DNA from: Ophioderma brevispina
Lineage: Eukaryota; Echinodermata; Ophiuroidea; Amphilepidida; Ophiodermatidae
DNA length: 64,000 bases
Reading direction: 5' to 3'
NCBI GenBank assembly: GCA_023653785.1
Contig: JAMKCH010014245.1
Span: 33,035 to 97,034 of the forward strand
Notes under the pieces: generated by a model
Told to the model about the DNA's origin: nothing
The model's database searches: none
Seen by the model: the letters and a program-made list of their open reading frames with translations, nothing else
Program-made: the position numbers and the translations under genes
Shown: positions 21,310 through 33,300 of the stretch, piece by piece
Layout of the letters: every line of letters begins with the position of its first letter
Position numbering within the stretch: the first letter of the stretch is position 1

Positions 21310-21565
21310 ACACAGGCTGAGAGATACTACTTTTGAGCGGTCTTAGCTATAGAGCTGTAGCTATATAGGTGGCGCCCGTACAGTATATAATCGAGTCAAT
21401 GGTGGCGCTATGCGGTAGGTTAATATAGAATCATAGGTGCTAAGGGTAAGCACATACCGCATTTGAAGTATTTTTTAAATGGCCGTTGGGCCTATAAGAA
21501 GAAAAAGTCAATTGGGCAAAAAAAAAAAGAAAAGAAAGATCAGAGTAGAAGAAAGCCTCAAAAGA

Positions 21566-21634
21566 GCACTCGACGGGAATAGAACGCGGTCACCTGCGTA
21601 CATGGCCGATGTGTAACCATCTACCAACGAGTCC
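21566..21634 (-). tRNA. tRNA-like unit 7
   Basis: Anticodon arm and loop are intact; box B has a changed base ('gaatagaacgcgg'); the acceptor strand reads 'cgagtcc'. Confidence 0.5.
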
Positions 21635-21883
21635 ACCGGATGAGGATAATACTTTGAGGTGTATAGCGATATAGCTGTAGGGCTATATAGTGGGCAGCCG
21701 TAACAGTCTATTTTAATTAGAGTCAAGGGTGGCGCTATTGCGGTAAGTTAATATAGAATCATCGGTGCTAAAGGGTACGCACATACGCATTTGAAGTATT
21801 TGTAAATGGCCGTTAGGCCTATAAAGAAGAGAACAAGTCCAATTGGAAAGAGAAAGATCAGAGTAGAAGAAAGCCTCGAAAGA

Positions 21884-21955
21884 GCCACTCGCCGGAATCG
21901 AACCCGGGTCACTAGCGTACATGACAAGCGTGATAACCATCTACACCACGAGTTC
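21884..21955 (-). tRNA. tRNA-like unit 8
   Basis: 72 nt with an exact box B ('gaatcgaacccgggt') and an exact D-arm ('gataaccatctacacca'). The anticodon stem is damaged ('actagcgtacatgacaagcg') but the CATGTAC loop is retained. Downstream, a C interrupts the A-run that gives the terminator in the other units ('ctcgaaagag'). Confidence 0.55.
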
Positions 21956-22116
21956 CACACCACCGCTGAGATACTACTTTTGAGTATATAGCTATATGCG
22001 TAGGGATATATAGGTGGCGCAGTAACAGTATATTATAGAGTCAAGGGTGGAGATATGCGGTAAGTTAATATAGAGACATAGGTGCTAAAGGGTACGCAAA
22101 TACAGCCATAGAGAAG

Positions 22117-22218
22117 AATATAACGGCCATTTTTAAAACTACTTCAAATGCGGTATGTGAGTTAACCTTTAGAACCTATGATTCTATATTAACTTACAGC
22201 ATAGCGCCACCCTTGACT
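22117..22218 (+). repeat. Inverted partial unit closing the tRNA-like array
   Basis: 'ggccatttttaaaactacttcaaatgcggta...' through 'acttacagcatagcgccacccttgac' is the reverse complement of the part of the array unit that normally runs from 'gtcaagggtggcgc' to 'aaatggcc'. With the last direct unit (22,040-22,110) it forms a palindrome with its centre at about 22,115. It stops at a (TA)n tract. Confidence 0.85.
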
Positions 22219-22340
22219 ATATATATATATAGGATAGATATATATATATATATACTATATATTGATAATATATATATATATATATTATATATCTATATAT
22301 ATAATCTATATATATATATAATAGATATATATAATATTGC
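22219..22340. repeat. (TA)n microsatellite
   Basis: Interrupted TA/ATA repeats of about 120 bp form the right border of the noisy, repeat-dense part of the window. Confidence 0.85.
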
Positions 22341-24072
22341 CAACTTAAAAAAGTCATATTTTTAAAATGGCCAAAAAGGCAGTTAAGGGGATGGTTCCGA
22401 TTCAATTATATATTTCGACCACTTCGGTTAAATCTAGGGTCCTTGGACGAGGTTATTAGCGATCGGGCCATGGTACCTTTAAAGCCCGGTCCTTCTCAGC
22501 TCATTCAATCCGTGTTATTTTGACACATGTCCGTTGCAATGTAATGAAGTTGGTGGTTGGGTAAGACCAAATGATTGGAACATGCAATGCTTAGTTAAAG
22601 GAAAAAACTTCATATTTGGCAGTCGGCACTTTTGTAATATAAAATTAGGACACACCCTCACTCAATATAAGCGTCGGTATTGGTGTTAGGGTTAAACATA
22701 AAAACAGTAATTTATCGTTGTTGAACGAATATTTGTTTGATAGTAAGTTTAGTTTGGAGAAAGAAAGAGAGAGCTTAAGCTAGATAGATAGAGAGAGAAG
22801 AGAGAGAGAGAGCAGTGACGATTTAACGAAGCCGCCTGTTTCTTTTTTACGCTATCGTTTTGCCACAAGCGCCAGTTTACTCTTTCCACAACAATTGAAA
22901 GATGATACGGTGGTTGGGTTGTAGTCAAGTTTCTGCCTTTATGAAGACTATCGCGTTTACTTTTAACATTGCAATTAAAAACACAGCTTAATTAACGTGT
23001 TTCCTTTAAATATATAAATTTATCAAAAATGGCATACCTTTGTGCCTAATTTTATAAAATGAGCCCTGGGGGGATTCTCGAAAATATAGTTTTTAAAATA
23101 AAATTAGGAAAACTCTTCATCATACAGAAGCGTTACTCAGTAATTGAAAAGTAAGTAGATTCCTGACACGCGCATTAGTGGGTTTGAAACACTGATCTAC
23201 TATACAATGGTTGGAAACCTGGTGGGCTTCGTAATGAGGCACTGACGGCCATATTGGTCATCCAAAAAAGAGCCCAAGCAGGCCAAATGTGGATAAGTTT
23301 ACATAACAAACTACACAAATCAAGCCAATTCAGTGAGCCCAATTGTATTCGCGCGTATTGATGGGCATCATGTCTCAAAACGTGTGCACCCGGGATACAA
23401 TAGTCTGTTAAACAGGGTCTCTGGGAAAAAATGCTATTGTGTTCGGTAGACAAGATGTCCGCCCGTTGCGCCATTAATCATATACAATTACTTGTTGTGT
23501 AGCCAATCCCATTGTGTAGAGATCAGTTGGTTTACAGTGCGACCTGCGATTTAAAAACTATAAATATTACGCGACCCCTTCTCAAATGTTCACGTTTTCT
23601 ATGGATTGTTAAGTGTTTAGGCCAACTAAACCTTTGTTAATCACAAAATGGTGCTATCTAAAACGCCCCTCTTAACATTTTCTCAATCACTGAGGTTTTA
23701 AAACGTGTTAGTTTTTTTTGCAAAACAATTTCTAAACGAACTTCGCTCCTATCCTTTGTGTGTTAAACGAGTTCACAAGGGACGAGGCTTGTGGCAAACT
23801 TGCGGAAGTCATCTGATATATTTTCGCTGGCCTTTGTTTCGGTGTTGCAATGCGGGCGTTGTAAATATACCAACACAGGAAATAAACATGGTTAGCTTAT
23901 ATGATTGTTGTACAGTTGTGTACATTTGTCGGAATAAATTGGATTTTTTTTTCGCAAGGAATACTCCAATGGCCCATGCCCAAAACTCTGGTACGTTTTA
24001 GTTATGGATATTTCCTTATGTATGTGCCGATAGATTCATACCACATAAACTCACTTTAAGGGATGGATTGTT
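22341..24072. other. No gene seen; short GA tract at 22,762-22,814
   Basis: Unique-looking AT-rich DNA. There is a purine microsatellite (GAGAGA with GATA) at 22,762-22,814. Open frames (for example 23,175-23,474 minus, 23,705-24,001 plus) are under 100 codons and match no family I recognise. Confidence 0.5.
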
Positions 24073-24143
24073 GGAGTTCGCACCCGGGTTCGAACTCACA
24101 ATCTTTGGACATGTGCGTCGACCGCTCAAAACCACTGGGTCAT
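24073..24143 (-). repeat. tRNA-derived repeat (SINE head or tRNA pseudogene)
   Basis: On the minus strand, 'CCAGTGGTTTTGAGCGGTCG' resembles a tRNA D-arm with box A, and 'GAGTTCGAACCCGGG' is a near-perfect box B about 35 bases further on. The acceptor stem does not pair and the anticodon arm is unconvincing. A tRNA-derived SINE is likelier than a working tRNA. Confidence 0.45.
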
Positions 24144-25572
24144 AAGTGTTTAAAACAGCGTTAATTGCAATCAGAACTCTGCATGTTGATAACTGTAACA
24201 GCCTGAAGGGACAGGTGGCATTCCACATGGGATTTGTTGTTCTACAAGTGGCGCATGATGTAAGTCGCCTTTTTTATGATCTTTGCATTTTGCTTGAATG
24301 GGTGTAAAATCACCCGGGGGGGCCACTTACATACTTTCCCGTTTTGTCATCTCAACAGGCCTTCAGATTGCCCGAAACGCAATATCTTTTCCTTCATTCA
24401 ACTACCCCTTATCACGGAATAACCCTAAAAGGCAACCCTTAAAGCGGCACTAGCAAAATTTTCACACAACTTAAATTTCTTCAATTTGCTTGGGCCCTGC
24501 ACTGAATCTGGTCTCTGCGATTCCTTTAACGCGCGTAGCGCGGAATTTGGCTAATATCATGAGTTACAGAGGTTTTTGTCTACCTAAGTAAGTGGTTTTT
24601 GGTCGCAGTTCATATTTTTCGGTAAGGAGGGGCCGGATCCGCCCCTGGCTACCTAAAAGCTGACTTGATGAGTGCGAAATGATACCCTTTTGGTCATTTT
24701 GCTGGATTTGTGACCCTTTTCGCGGTCCGTACGGTCCGCGCCGCTTTGTGAAAACCCTCCCTTCCCGCGTTTTTTCCTGCTCGCGGATGACAACAGATTT
24801 AGTTTGAGTGCCCCCCCGGGTACAAAAATCCCGAGTAGATATTGAGATATTTTCGTCTTTGCCCTTTTTGGTTTAATCTCTCTCACCATTTAAAAAATAT
24901 TAGATTGTTTAATTATATATTTTTTGTTCATCCTGTTTTTTCCCACTTCATTGAAGACAAATGTTGGTTCGATCTATTGCTTTTGCAATACGAACGAAGT
25001 GACAGGCGCCACCTCTTCTCTGCGCAGCGTGCAGCGTATCGTATGAGGGCGGAATGTTGCGCGAGTCAAATTGACATCAATGTCGATGGCGGACCGGCCC
25101 CATTCAACGTGGCAAAAACTCCCTAAAACGAAATCAAGTAGACAGCAATATAGGACTGCAAAAAACACATTTTTTTCCCGATCCATTTGGTACTCTCATA
25201 TGAGTAGTTCAAGGCACAATACATGACCTCGTTCAATTGTATTATTCGTAAAAAATAAATAAATAAATAAATAAAATTCAACCTAATATTGATATGCAAT
25301 AAGAAAAGATATTGTACTAGCAATTATTACAAATTTAGAATTTTGGTACGAATGATTTTGATTACGACGTGAAATTTCGTGATCCTAAAACCTCATTTTA
25401 TATGGTAACTAGATATGCACGAGTTCATTGACCAAAGTTTCAGTTGATTTTGACGGAGCGTTTGTTTATCAGCAAATGTTTGTATCACGGTTGCTCAAGG
25501 CCACTCTGTTGTAATTTCAAAATGTGTAGGTTAAATCGGGTGACGATCGAGGCTGTGGATCACGAAAGGCCC
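24144..25572. other. No gene seen; (AAAT)n at 25,251-25,276
   Basis: Only short unrecognised open frames. A small AAAT tetranucleotide tract is at 25,251-25,276. Confidence 0.5.
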
Positions 25573-25576
25573 TTAA

Positions 25577-25837
25577 GGAGCGGTCATTATTTATGCCGGG
25601 GCGGGGGGGGGGGATGGGGATTCAACTTTTTTCGGCAAAAATGTTCGCGTTCCCCTCGCTTCCGTTCAAAATTCAACTCCCCTTGTCAGATGGATTTCAA
25701 TTTAAAAGTTCATGTTCCCCTCTCTCTCGTTGATAAAAAAAAATTTCACGTTCCCCCTCTCTTTCTTTCAAAAAAAATTTTCGGGTTCCCCCCGCAAATC
25801 CTCCATGTCCCCCTGGCGTTAAAATAATATCCCTCCC
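25577..25837 (+). mobile_element. TTAA-flanked MITE, family 1 (261 bp)
   Basis: TTAA stands at 25,573-25,576 and 25,838-25,841. The ends are imperfect inverted repeats ('ggagcggtcattatttatgc' against, inverted, 'gggagggatattatttt'). The body repeats 'gttcccc' several times and contains a G11 run that could form a quadruplex. A second copy lies inverted at 41,883-42,150. TTAA duplication is typical of piggyBac and Kolobok-type transposases, which would have to act in trans. The 127-codon frame across it is not a gene. Confidence 0.7.
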
Positions 25838-25841
25838 TTAA

Positions 25842-28800
25842 CGCCGGAGGAAAGTCGAAAACGTACAGAGGTAAGCGACTACTTTTGCACACACAAAAAT
25901 CTGAGACTTCAAAAGCTGTTTATATTAGGTATTAATGCTGCTTATCATACTACCTAATTAAAAGTGACAGATATTTGGAAAAGTATGTGGCAATCGTCTC
26001 GATTTAAGGAATGTTATATCCACTAATTTTTAGCATGTTGTTGTTGATGTTGACCTTGGTTGGTGGTTAAAACTATACGGATATCGTTCGAGGGATCTGA
26101 CCCCGGGTGAAGATGTATGAAAGATAAATATATTTACAACCAGGTTACCATTATTGCACAACTCGTAAAATTCTTTCCGGTGACTTTAAAGGTCCCAGGA
26201 AATGCCAATGAATTGAGTGGTTTGTGTCAAGTTCTACAAGGAGGGACCAAAGAGCATTAAATATTTGGGTGGTGGGAACATCATAGTGAAAATATGATTT
26301 CCAGGAGTAATAGAAAATGCCAGGTGACTGGTGTGAATATATTAATGACATGCTGGAACTTAATAGTTTCACTAAGGATTGTCACTGGGTTTTTTAAAAG
26401 TTTTTGGGTATTCTTTTTTTTTGGCTTTATTGGAATGGAACGTCCCCGCTAACAGCATTGCGAGCACTCGCGCTTATCATCTCATTCCGGGGACTTTAAG
26501 AGATGGCATTTTTTCCAGGTGAGCCACACGTTTCTCGATCCTATATCCTGTACCTATGATATCCATCAAATAGGAGGGATATGTCTTAAGATACTTTAAA
26601 TCCACTAGATGCGCACCGACCCTCCACAATTGTTCGGTAAGCCATGGATAGCAATTTAATACCAGCTCGGAATTAGCGTGATTAATGCATAAGCCCCATA
26701 TGCACACCCGAATTTGTGTATGTCGCCACACCACCTATCTAAAAACCCCGCAAGACAAATTTAAGTAACTTTAGTTGGATTTTGTTTACGGTTGTGTGGA
26801 TTGAAAATAGGGCGCATGCTCCCCGCTGATGACAGATTTGCCTTTTGCTTGAGAGATTAAAGAAGAGAGGATAGCGGAATAGAGATAGCATATTAAGCGC
26901 ATGCATGCATAGGGAAGCAATTAATTGGCCTGATTGAAGCCACCACCTAAAACTAATTTTCCCCCACAAAGTTGTCTGTCTCCGCCCTTGCGATATGCCA
27001 TACTCTCTCATAGCCCCCCAACGGTTGTTTCCCTGTGCGCCTGGACATTTCGGCAAAAACGAGAGTTTCTTGATTTCAAAAGTACTAAAACATCCGGTAT
27101 TCGCGGACACTTTTCACGTACTCTTAAGCAAATTATTAGAGTTTATAACGCATATTAATGTGTCATGCAGAATACAGTTGAGTTAATAGTATTGAAAAAA
27201 GGCCTTTTAAGAAGCGTTACAACTTGATATTTCAAAATATATGAGTCGTCGTTCCCCAGCAAATAAGAAAAACTTATTATCAAACACGAAAAGAATTTAT
27301 AAAGGCAGATGCTTCATAGAAAGTTGGACAAGCGTTTTAATGTGTTTTTTTTTCAGACAAAACCCCACAATTTTATAATACTATCGTTTTAACCGTCGTC
27401 TTACCGAGCCTTTTTTTTGTACCACGGTTTTTAAAGGGGTTGTTCTTTCTCGAGAATTCGTTATATATAAAGTAGCTAATGCTTATGGTTTTGGTACATA
27501 CATGGTCCTCCGTTTTTCATTGATATCGAAACAAACCAAAATGGCGCCAAAATGACGTCATAAAATTGATGAGTCGGCAAAATATATGTCTTAAATCCCT
27601 AACTGTCATTTTGACCACTTTTGACCAGCGCATCCCTGCCTTGTGTTTACGGGGAAATTGCTCCTATATAGATCTAACAAGACAAGTAACGCTACCTCCT
27701 TTTTTGCGGTGATGGTCAGGCTGGTAGTAATGTTCCTCCAGAGACGTAAGGGATATAGTAGGCGAAAATCCAATTTACTCCAAAAAGGTAGGAATATCAA
27801 ATTTTCATTCGGTACTCGACTCTAAATAATGGCAAATGACTAGATTTATATAAACATAGAGTTAAAAATCCCTAATCTGCACAATATTTTAATAAAAATG
27901 TGCCATACAAAAATTCCTTAGACGGCAACACTCCCCACCCATCAACTTTGACGGCATACCCTAACCACGGTGAAAGTGCCGCCATCACATTTCTTTCAAT
28001 GTTAAAGGATGTAAAAGAATTACCTGGAAGCTTCTTACGAAAGCTTTTAGCGTTTTTACGCACCGGAGGAGAGTTTACTTTGGGGATGGTAATACCCCCA
28101 GACGAGGGTTAGATGAGAAGAACTGATTACGTTAGGAAAAAAAGAGATATTGCGAATTTAATTAGTTTCAATGCATTACGAATGGGACATAAAAGAGCAG
28201 GCTGACGTAGTATATAATGAGTTTGCAAAAAGCCATGCAACTTTGTCATATTCTACATTAATTTACCTTTCTATCGTGTTTTTTATACAGTACATAATCC
28301 GATAAGATATCTGGCCCATTTATGACATCCTATTGCACACCTGCCTACAGTCAATTGACAATCGAATTTGAATTGGTAGCTTCTTTCTAAATGGGAGATA
28401 ATGGATTTTTGTTGCCAAGCTCAACGGGGATTGCCTATGTGACTGTGGCTCTTCACAATGAATTATATAATTCAACATTACATTTCGCCATAAGCAAAGT
28501 CTTTTCTTAATGGCAAAGTACAAAAACTATTTTTGTGGCGGTTTTTATGTGTTCTAACAAATAAAAGAAGTTATTGTTTTATCATACCAAGATTGATGGT
28601 TATGTACGGCCGACACAGCCGACTATGACCGACTTTTTACTGCCATGCTCAGTCTACATGTATTCTGTTGTTATATTCATTTCCAGTTGACATCCTCAAT
28701 CGTATCTTAATATTTTGGAGCAATGTGCTTTTTCGTTTTTTTATCTTAAAAAAATACACTAATGCTCCAAGCATCGGTGCTATATAGTTTTACGATACGA

Positions 28801-29022
28801 TCTTTAGAGACAAATGAGTCAAATTGGTTACACTACCTGGTATATGTTCAATCATGCACTATTGACCTCATTTGTGCTTGAGAGAAACGCTGCAATTTCA
28901 AAAAAAAAAAAAATATATATATATGTATGTATCGTCGCTGGGTGTGAAAAACCTCATATGTTACATTTGACCTTTAAGGTTCACACGCAACTAAATCCTG
29001 GTCCCATTCGTTCCTGTACCAA
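25842..29022. other. No supported gene
   Basis: Open frames up to 123 codons occur on both strands around 26.5-27.2 kb and 27.6-28.1 kb, but they overlap each other, lack recognisable motifs and have no convincing splice context. A TGACGTCA site is at about 27,552. Confidence 0.5.
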
Positions 29023-29515
29023 ATGGCCGAGATGAAAACGCATTTTCTCCTCAGGGCACTCTCAGACCTTAGAGCTAACATCTGCTTGAAGGTCATCATA
29101 ATCTCCTACCCAATCAATACTGAATTGGGTAGTTATCCCAAAATTTTCGAGCGACTGGACCGGAAGACTAGCATCACCGTGGACCCTGGAGGTCAGAGCA
29201 CTTTTTCAGTCAGGTGGTTCCCTGTAAGACTACGTAAAAATAATGTACAATTGGTGGTCGGATCCAAAAACCATACAATGCCAACCTTTTTTTGATATTC
29301 CTACAGATTTATACTTAATCTTGATAGCAACCATGATTTTGGCAACCCTGTCCTCGCAATTTCTCTCCGTAGTTTTTAGGGTATACTTGGCGAGGGTCAC
29401 AAAAAAAGCCGCCCATTTGCAGTGGGGCTGGACTTATATGTTTCTCACGTTATTTACTGGTGTAATCCTAAGAGTGGCGAAACCTCACATGAGTAAAATG
29501 GTAAATGACAGGTAA
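29023..29515 (+). CDS. Coding-like segment, unrecognised; possible exon(s) with membrane helices
   Basis: A frame opens at 29,023 and closes at 29,296, and an overlapping frame shifted by one base runs on to 29,515. The shift falls at a T7 run (29,287-29,293): with six T's the two would be one 164-codon frame. The first part has a beta-rich look (SITVDPGG, FSVRWFPVRL). The second has two hydrophobic stretches (YLILIATMILATLSS; MFLTLFTGVIL) with a basic loop between. Alternatively 'cctacag' at 29,301-29,307 is a splice acceptor, and 'acaggtaaac' at the end is a plausible donor. Function unknown; it could also be chance. Confidence 0.28.
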
Positions 29516-29516
29516 A

Positions 29517-29632
29517 CCACACACACACACACACCCACACACACACACTATATCTATATATATATATAATATATATATAATATATATATATATATATTAT
29601 ATATATATATATATATAATATATGATATATTT
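29517..29632. repeat. (AC)n followed by (TA)n microsatellite
   Basis: About 13 AC units with one interruption, then about 80 bp of interrupted TA. Confidence 0.85.
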
Positions 29633-29894
29633 TTTTAATCTTTCTTTTTTTTTGTAGAATATTTTTTTAAATTTAGTCCGAAGCAAAATTACATTACCCG
29701 TGAGAAACTATTTCAAGTCTCCTATCAGCCACCCTCGAAAAGCTATTGGATACCTCTGGCTGTCAAATCATATTTTATATGTACTCCGTTTAAGGATTAA
29801 CCCCCATCCAAATCAATAAATTAAACACTATAGGCCACGGATCAAAGATACACAGTTAACGACTTTGGTTACAGTGATGAAACTATTTTTTGCC

Positions 29895-30042
29895 ACCGAT
29901 TATATTCGATTCGCGCTGATTATAGGAGCTGGGGAAGTTTGTGTCATATCCATTAGGCGTGCTGTGCGCACCTCACAACAGCTCTCACCCGTAAAAAAGT
30001 ACTGGTTGTCCGCTTATCGCGCGAATCGAGTATAATATACCT
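29895..30042. repeat. Inverted repeat with about 20-bp arms
   Basis: 'gattatattcgattcgcgc' near 29,900 is matched inverted by 'gcgcgaatcgagtataata' near 30,020. The spacer of about 100 bp holds a GC-rich 'gtgctgtgcgcac' palindrome. It is probably the stump of a short DNA transposon. Confidence 0.45.
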
Positions 30043-30117
30043 GAAAACTGGCGTATGTCCAGCGGTTACTGGTAAACCGACGATTTTAATAATTTAATGT
30101 CTCCGGCGACACCCATT

Positions 30118-30375
30118 AATTCAGCATATGACGCGGAAATGGCGTTAAGGCACAAGCAAACACACGCCGGGGTTGATTCCCACCTTGTTTGACCGTTCCC
30201 TTGACCTTCGTGATTTTGCTATCAATGAGTAGAGTCTTGAATATTTATTTAATAGACACATTTGTTGAATTAACTTACGGCACTTAAAGTTAGCCTACAC
30301 ACTACCTGGATTTTTTAGCTCTTATTAATGTCCCTATTAGTTTTGGGTATGTTATTGCATGTGCAAATACTTACC
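30118..30375 (+). repeat. Probable tRNA-derived SINE
   Basis: 'ATGGCGTTAAGGC' (box-A-like) and 'GGGGTTGATTCCC' (box-B-like, one base short) lie about 30 bases apart at 30,139-30,178. The following body (30,195-30,370) recurs at the start of the window (26-165). The tRNA part is clearly decayed. Confidence 0.42.
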
Positions 30376-33300
30376 TCTTTATTCTAATTAAATCTTTTGG
30401 ATTCAACATCAAAATTACGCAATATTTCCTTTGGCCGACTATAATCTGTGAATGAGATGGTTGCACTAGCTGGAAATAGTTTGAAAATAGTTTTAATGAA
30501 GTACAGCGCGGATAATTCAAGCCCTATCGTTGGGTCAGATGGTAACTAAGCCTTTTAACCGTAATGCATCCATTAAATTTAGCTGATTTAGGTAATTCGC
30601 CATCGAAGTGTTGCGTTTATATCATTGGTCACGATTTAGAGTCCTGGACCATGAACCATAGGTCTGCAATAGTATACATGTATAGCATGCTACTCTTATC
30701 TGCCATTGAGTCCAAAGAATTTCATATTCCTCGTCAAGATCTGTAAGGTTAGAGACTATGAGATCATTTCTCATGGCAATAAATATATCCACATGACCTT
30801 TGTTACTTTGGCCCCATTGGCTCGTCTTTTTATAAAATGAAATGTGTTTCCCTTCGGAGAAATCTCATTATTGCTACACGCTCCTTTCTTAAACCTGATT
30901 TTGTTCTCAATCAGAATATAATGGTTTATGTGATTCAAGGCAAATATAGCTAGTTTGGAGATGTTTGGAAATTTGCATCCATGACTTGTGAACATTATTT
31001 TGGTGGGGATAGTTTTTCTTTGGGTTTTTTATTAGACCATTTGGTCAACGTTTTGTCACCAGTATGCGTATTTTGAAAGGACATTACATTTTACCAATGA
31101 TGCAACTGTAATTACATGAACAAATGTTTCCTGTTAATTAAACAAAATTACTTGATGGCGAAGAAATATACCCCCCCAAAGTGAGGTTTTTTCATACAAA
31201 GTCTGGTCATCCAAGGGGACTTATTTTGGGGGGACCGTTTATTTAAACTACCTAATAAAATAAGCTATTTAAACAAATATGGCAATTTTCCCTCGCATTT
31301 CGATTATATATAGCAAAATTGTTCTGTTTTGTTTCTTGGTTCAGATAAGAATTTAAGCCTACAGTTTAACAAATGTTAGAAATTTATTTAAAAATCCTAC
31401 AACTTTGGACATTAAAAAAAGGGACAGCCATCATACAGGAACGATGTATATCGATCGCTGTTGATGAGAATTATGTGGAAGGAATATCTGGGTGAATTTC
31501 ATAAGATCACAACACAACCTTTTTTGTGACATTTTACCATTACAAAAGTTAAAGGATTCGAGGAATACAAATCTCTTGAATTGAAGTTCTTTAATCTTGC
31601 TTGTAACATATTTGTAAACGTTTTCACTTCAAAAAGAGCTCACTAACAACATAACCGTTTTTTTTGCTGTCAAATTATGTTTGAAATCAAATCCGATTGG
31701 TAACTATTTTGGAATTATACTATATTGCATGGATATTGCAAAACATTAACTAAATATTAATCCAAGTTGTTTATTGGATTTTATTTTCGCAATATCAAAA
31801 CTAATACTATCACATCTTGTTATTTCTGGGTTAGATGATATTTCCAAACCTTATAGGTTCCAGGCAAATAATATTATGAAAATAGGTTTCAATACTACCC
31901 TGTGGAAATTCTATGGTGTAAGGACATGCCTGTCAAGTTCATTTATTAGCGAACTCACCTTTGGTATTAGTTATTCCTTTATTAACGATGTCATAAATAC
32001 GAACAAGCTCTAGGGATCTAGGGATGTGATTTTAATGCTGACTTATTTGTTAAATATTTTCTTAAACCAACAATATTACCAAATAATGTGTCTACATCTC
32101 TCCTCTGTCCTTCTCTCGCTCTCGCCATGCCCCACTCTGCCTTTTTTAATTTTAAAATATGCTCTCTCTACCCTTTCCTCTACTGAACAATTGTCAAATG
32201 TGATTACGATTTGGGGCTTTTTTTTTGGTTGTGTTTTTGTTGTTGTATAGTTTGAAACAAAATAAAATTTGACTTGTCTTAGTAGAAGGCGGCCTGCTTT
32301 ACTTCACACAGTGAACATTTATTCTGTTAAAAAAACTGTATTGGTTTTCCAGCTCATGTTTCAGCATTTGCAAATTTTTGCGCTTTCTTTTAGCATTAAT
32401 GTCGACAGTCCCTGTGTTATAAAATATTATGATGGCCTTACTACTCAACAACCGCACTCAAAGTAGGCAGATCAAAGAGTTTGTGAAGCCATGCAATTTC
32501 AAGCCAACACGCACTATATAGAGAACACTATTCAAGTTAGATTTATTCCAAATTTCAAATTTAAGGCTGGACTTTTTGATCTACAATCCTGGTGCCCCCG
32601 ATTAACTAAAAAAAGATGGGTATTTTTTATATCATTAGAACTGCTGCTGGCCAAAGTATGGTAATGCATGCCAAGGCTTTTCGTGCAGACGAGATCATAT
32701 CATCTTGTCTAGTGATCTTTGTAGTTAACCATAAGATCACAAAATGAGCAACGTTCCGGTGCAAAATCGAAACAGTTGCCCCGCTCACCGCTGTTTGACC
32801 CCCCCATGCAAATGGTCTCTGGTTATTTTTGAAACAATGTTAAGCAGTGCGCCCGATTTTGACACTGATATAAGTGGGACATGCAATAGCTATAGCTCGC
32901 AAAACGTGAGAAATTTCCATTGCGGGAATCTTGCCATAGAGGCCTGCAAAAGGTCCTGATTTGTATGTTATAATCGCCCTCATATGGCCCGATTCTCCTA
33001 AGAAAAATCATATTGCCTGTTATGAAATTTTCCATAAATTTACACAGGATTAGTCATCAATAAATAATCCAAATTAGTTGTCAAACTGTAATCTCCATTG
33101 TATTTTTTGGGTTTGTGTTCTAGTTTTATTAATCATAATAAAGGAGGACTTTCAAACAGCTGGCGCGCCCCGTTTATTTTTTTCGTAATTTTGGAATTAT
33201 ATATACACATCAAACAGCGCAAAAAAACGTCCGAACTTTGGCGCTTTTCAATATACAACGGCACACTAATTTGATGACCTAAAAATCAATCTTCAATTTC

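Larger units (their letters stand above)
19442..22110 (-). repeat. Head-to-tail array of about 330-bp units, each with a tRNA-like gene
   Basis: Eight tRNA-like sequences start (plus-strand left ends) at 19569, 19912, 20234, 20569, 20895, 21236, 21566 and 21884, giving periods of 318-343 bp. Each unit also repeats 'ggcgctatgcggtaagtta', 'ggtgctaaagggtacgcac', 'ccgcatttgaagta' and 'tatagctatatagctgtagg'. Read on the minus strand, the order is a TATA-rich block about 33-45 bp upstream, the tRNA-like body, then TTTT 2-3 bases downstream. That is the layout of a Pol III gene with internal boxes A and B. Differences between units are mainly small indels. Confidence 0.88.

Noticed and set aside
19442..22110. 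CRISPR-like or satellite array
   Set aside because: Period of about 330 bp with an internal tRNA-like gene; no short repeat-spacer pattern and a eukaryotic context.
23175..23474. tRNA-like/SINE on the minus strand ('GGCGCAACGGGCGG')
   Set aside because: A possible box A is present but no box B at the right distance.
25444..25827. 127-codon plus-strand ORF
   Set aside because: Spans a MITE including a G11 run; no homologous frame in the inverted copy at 41.9 kb.
28960..29035. 'NPGP' peptide as a 2A-type ribosome-skipping motif
   Set aside because: Upstream residues (HTQL) do not fit D-x-E-x-NPGP, and no polyprotein follows.
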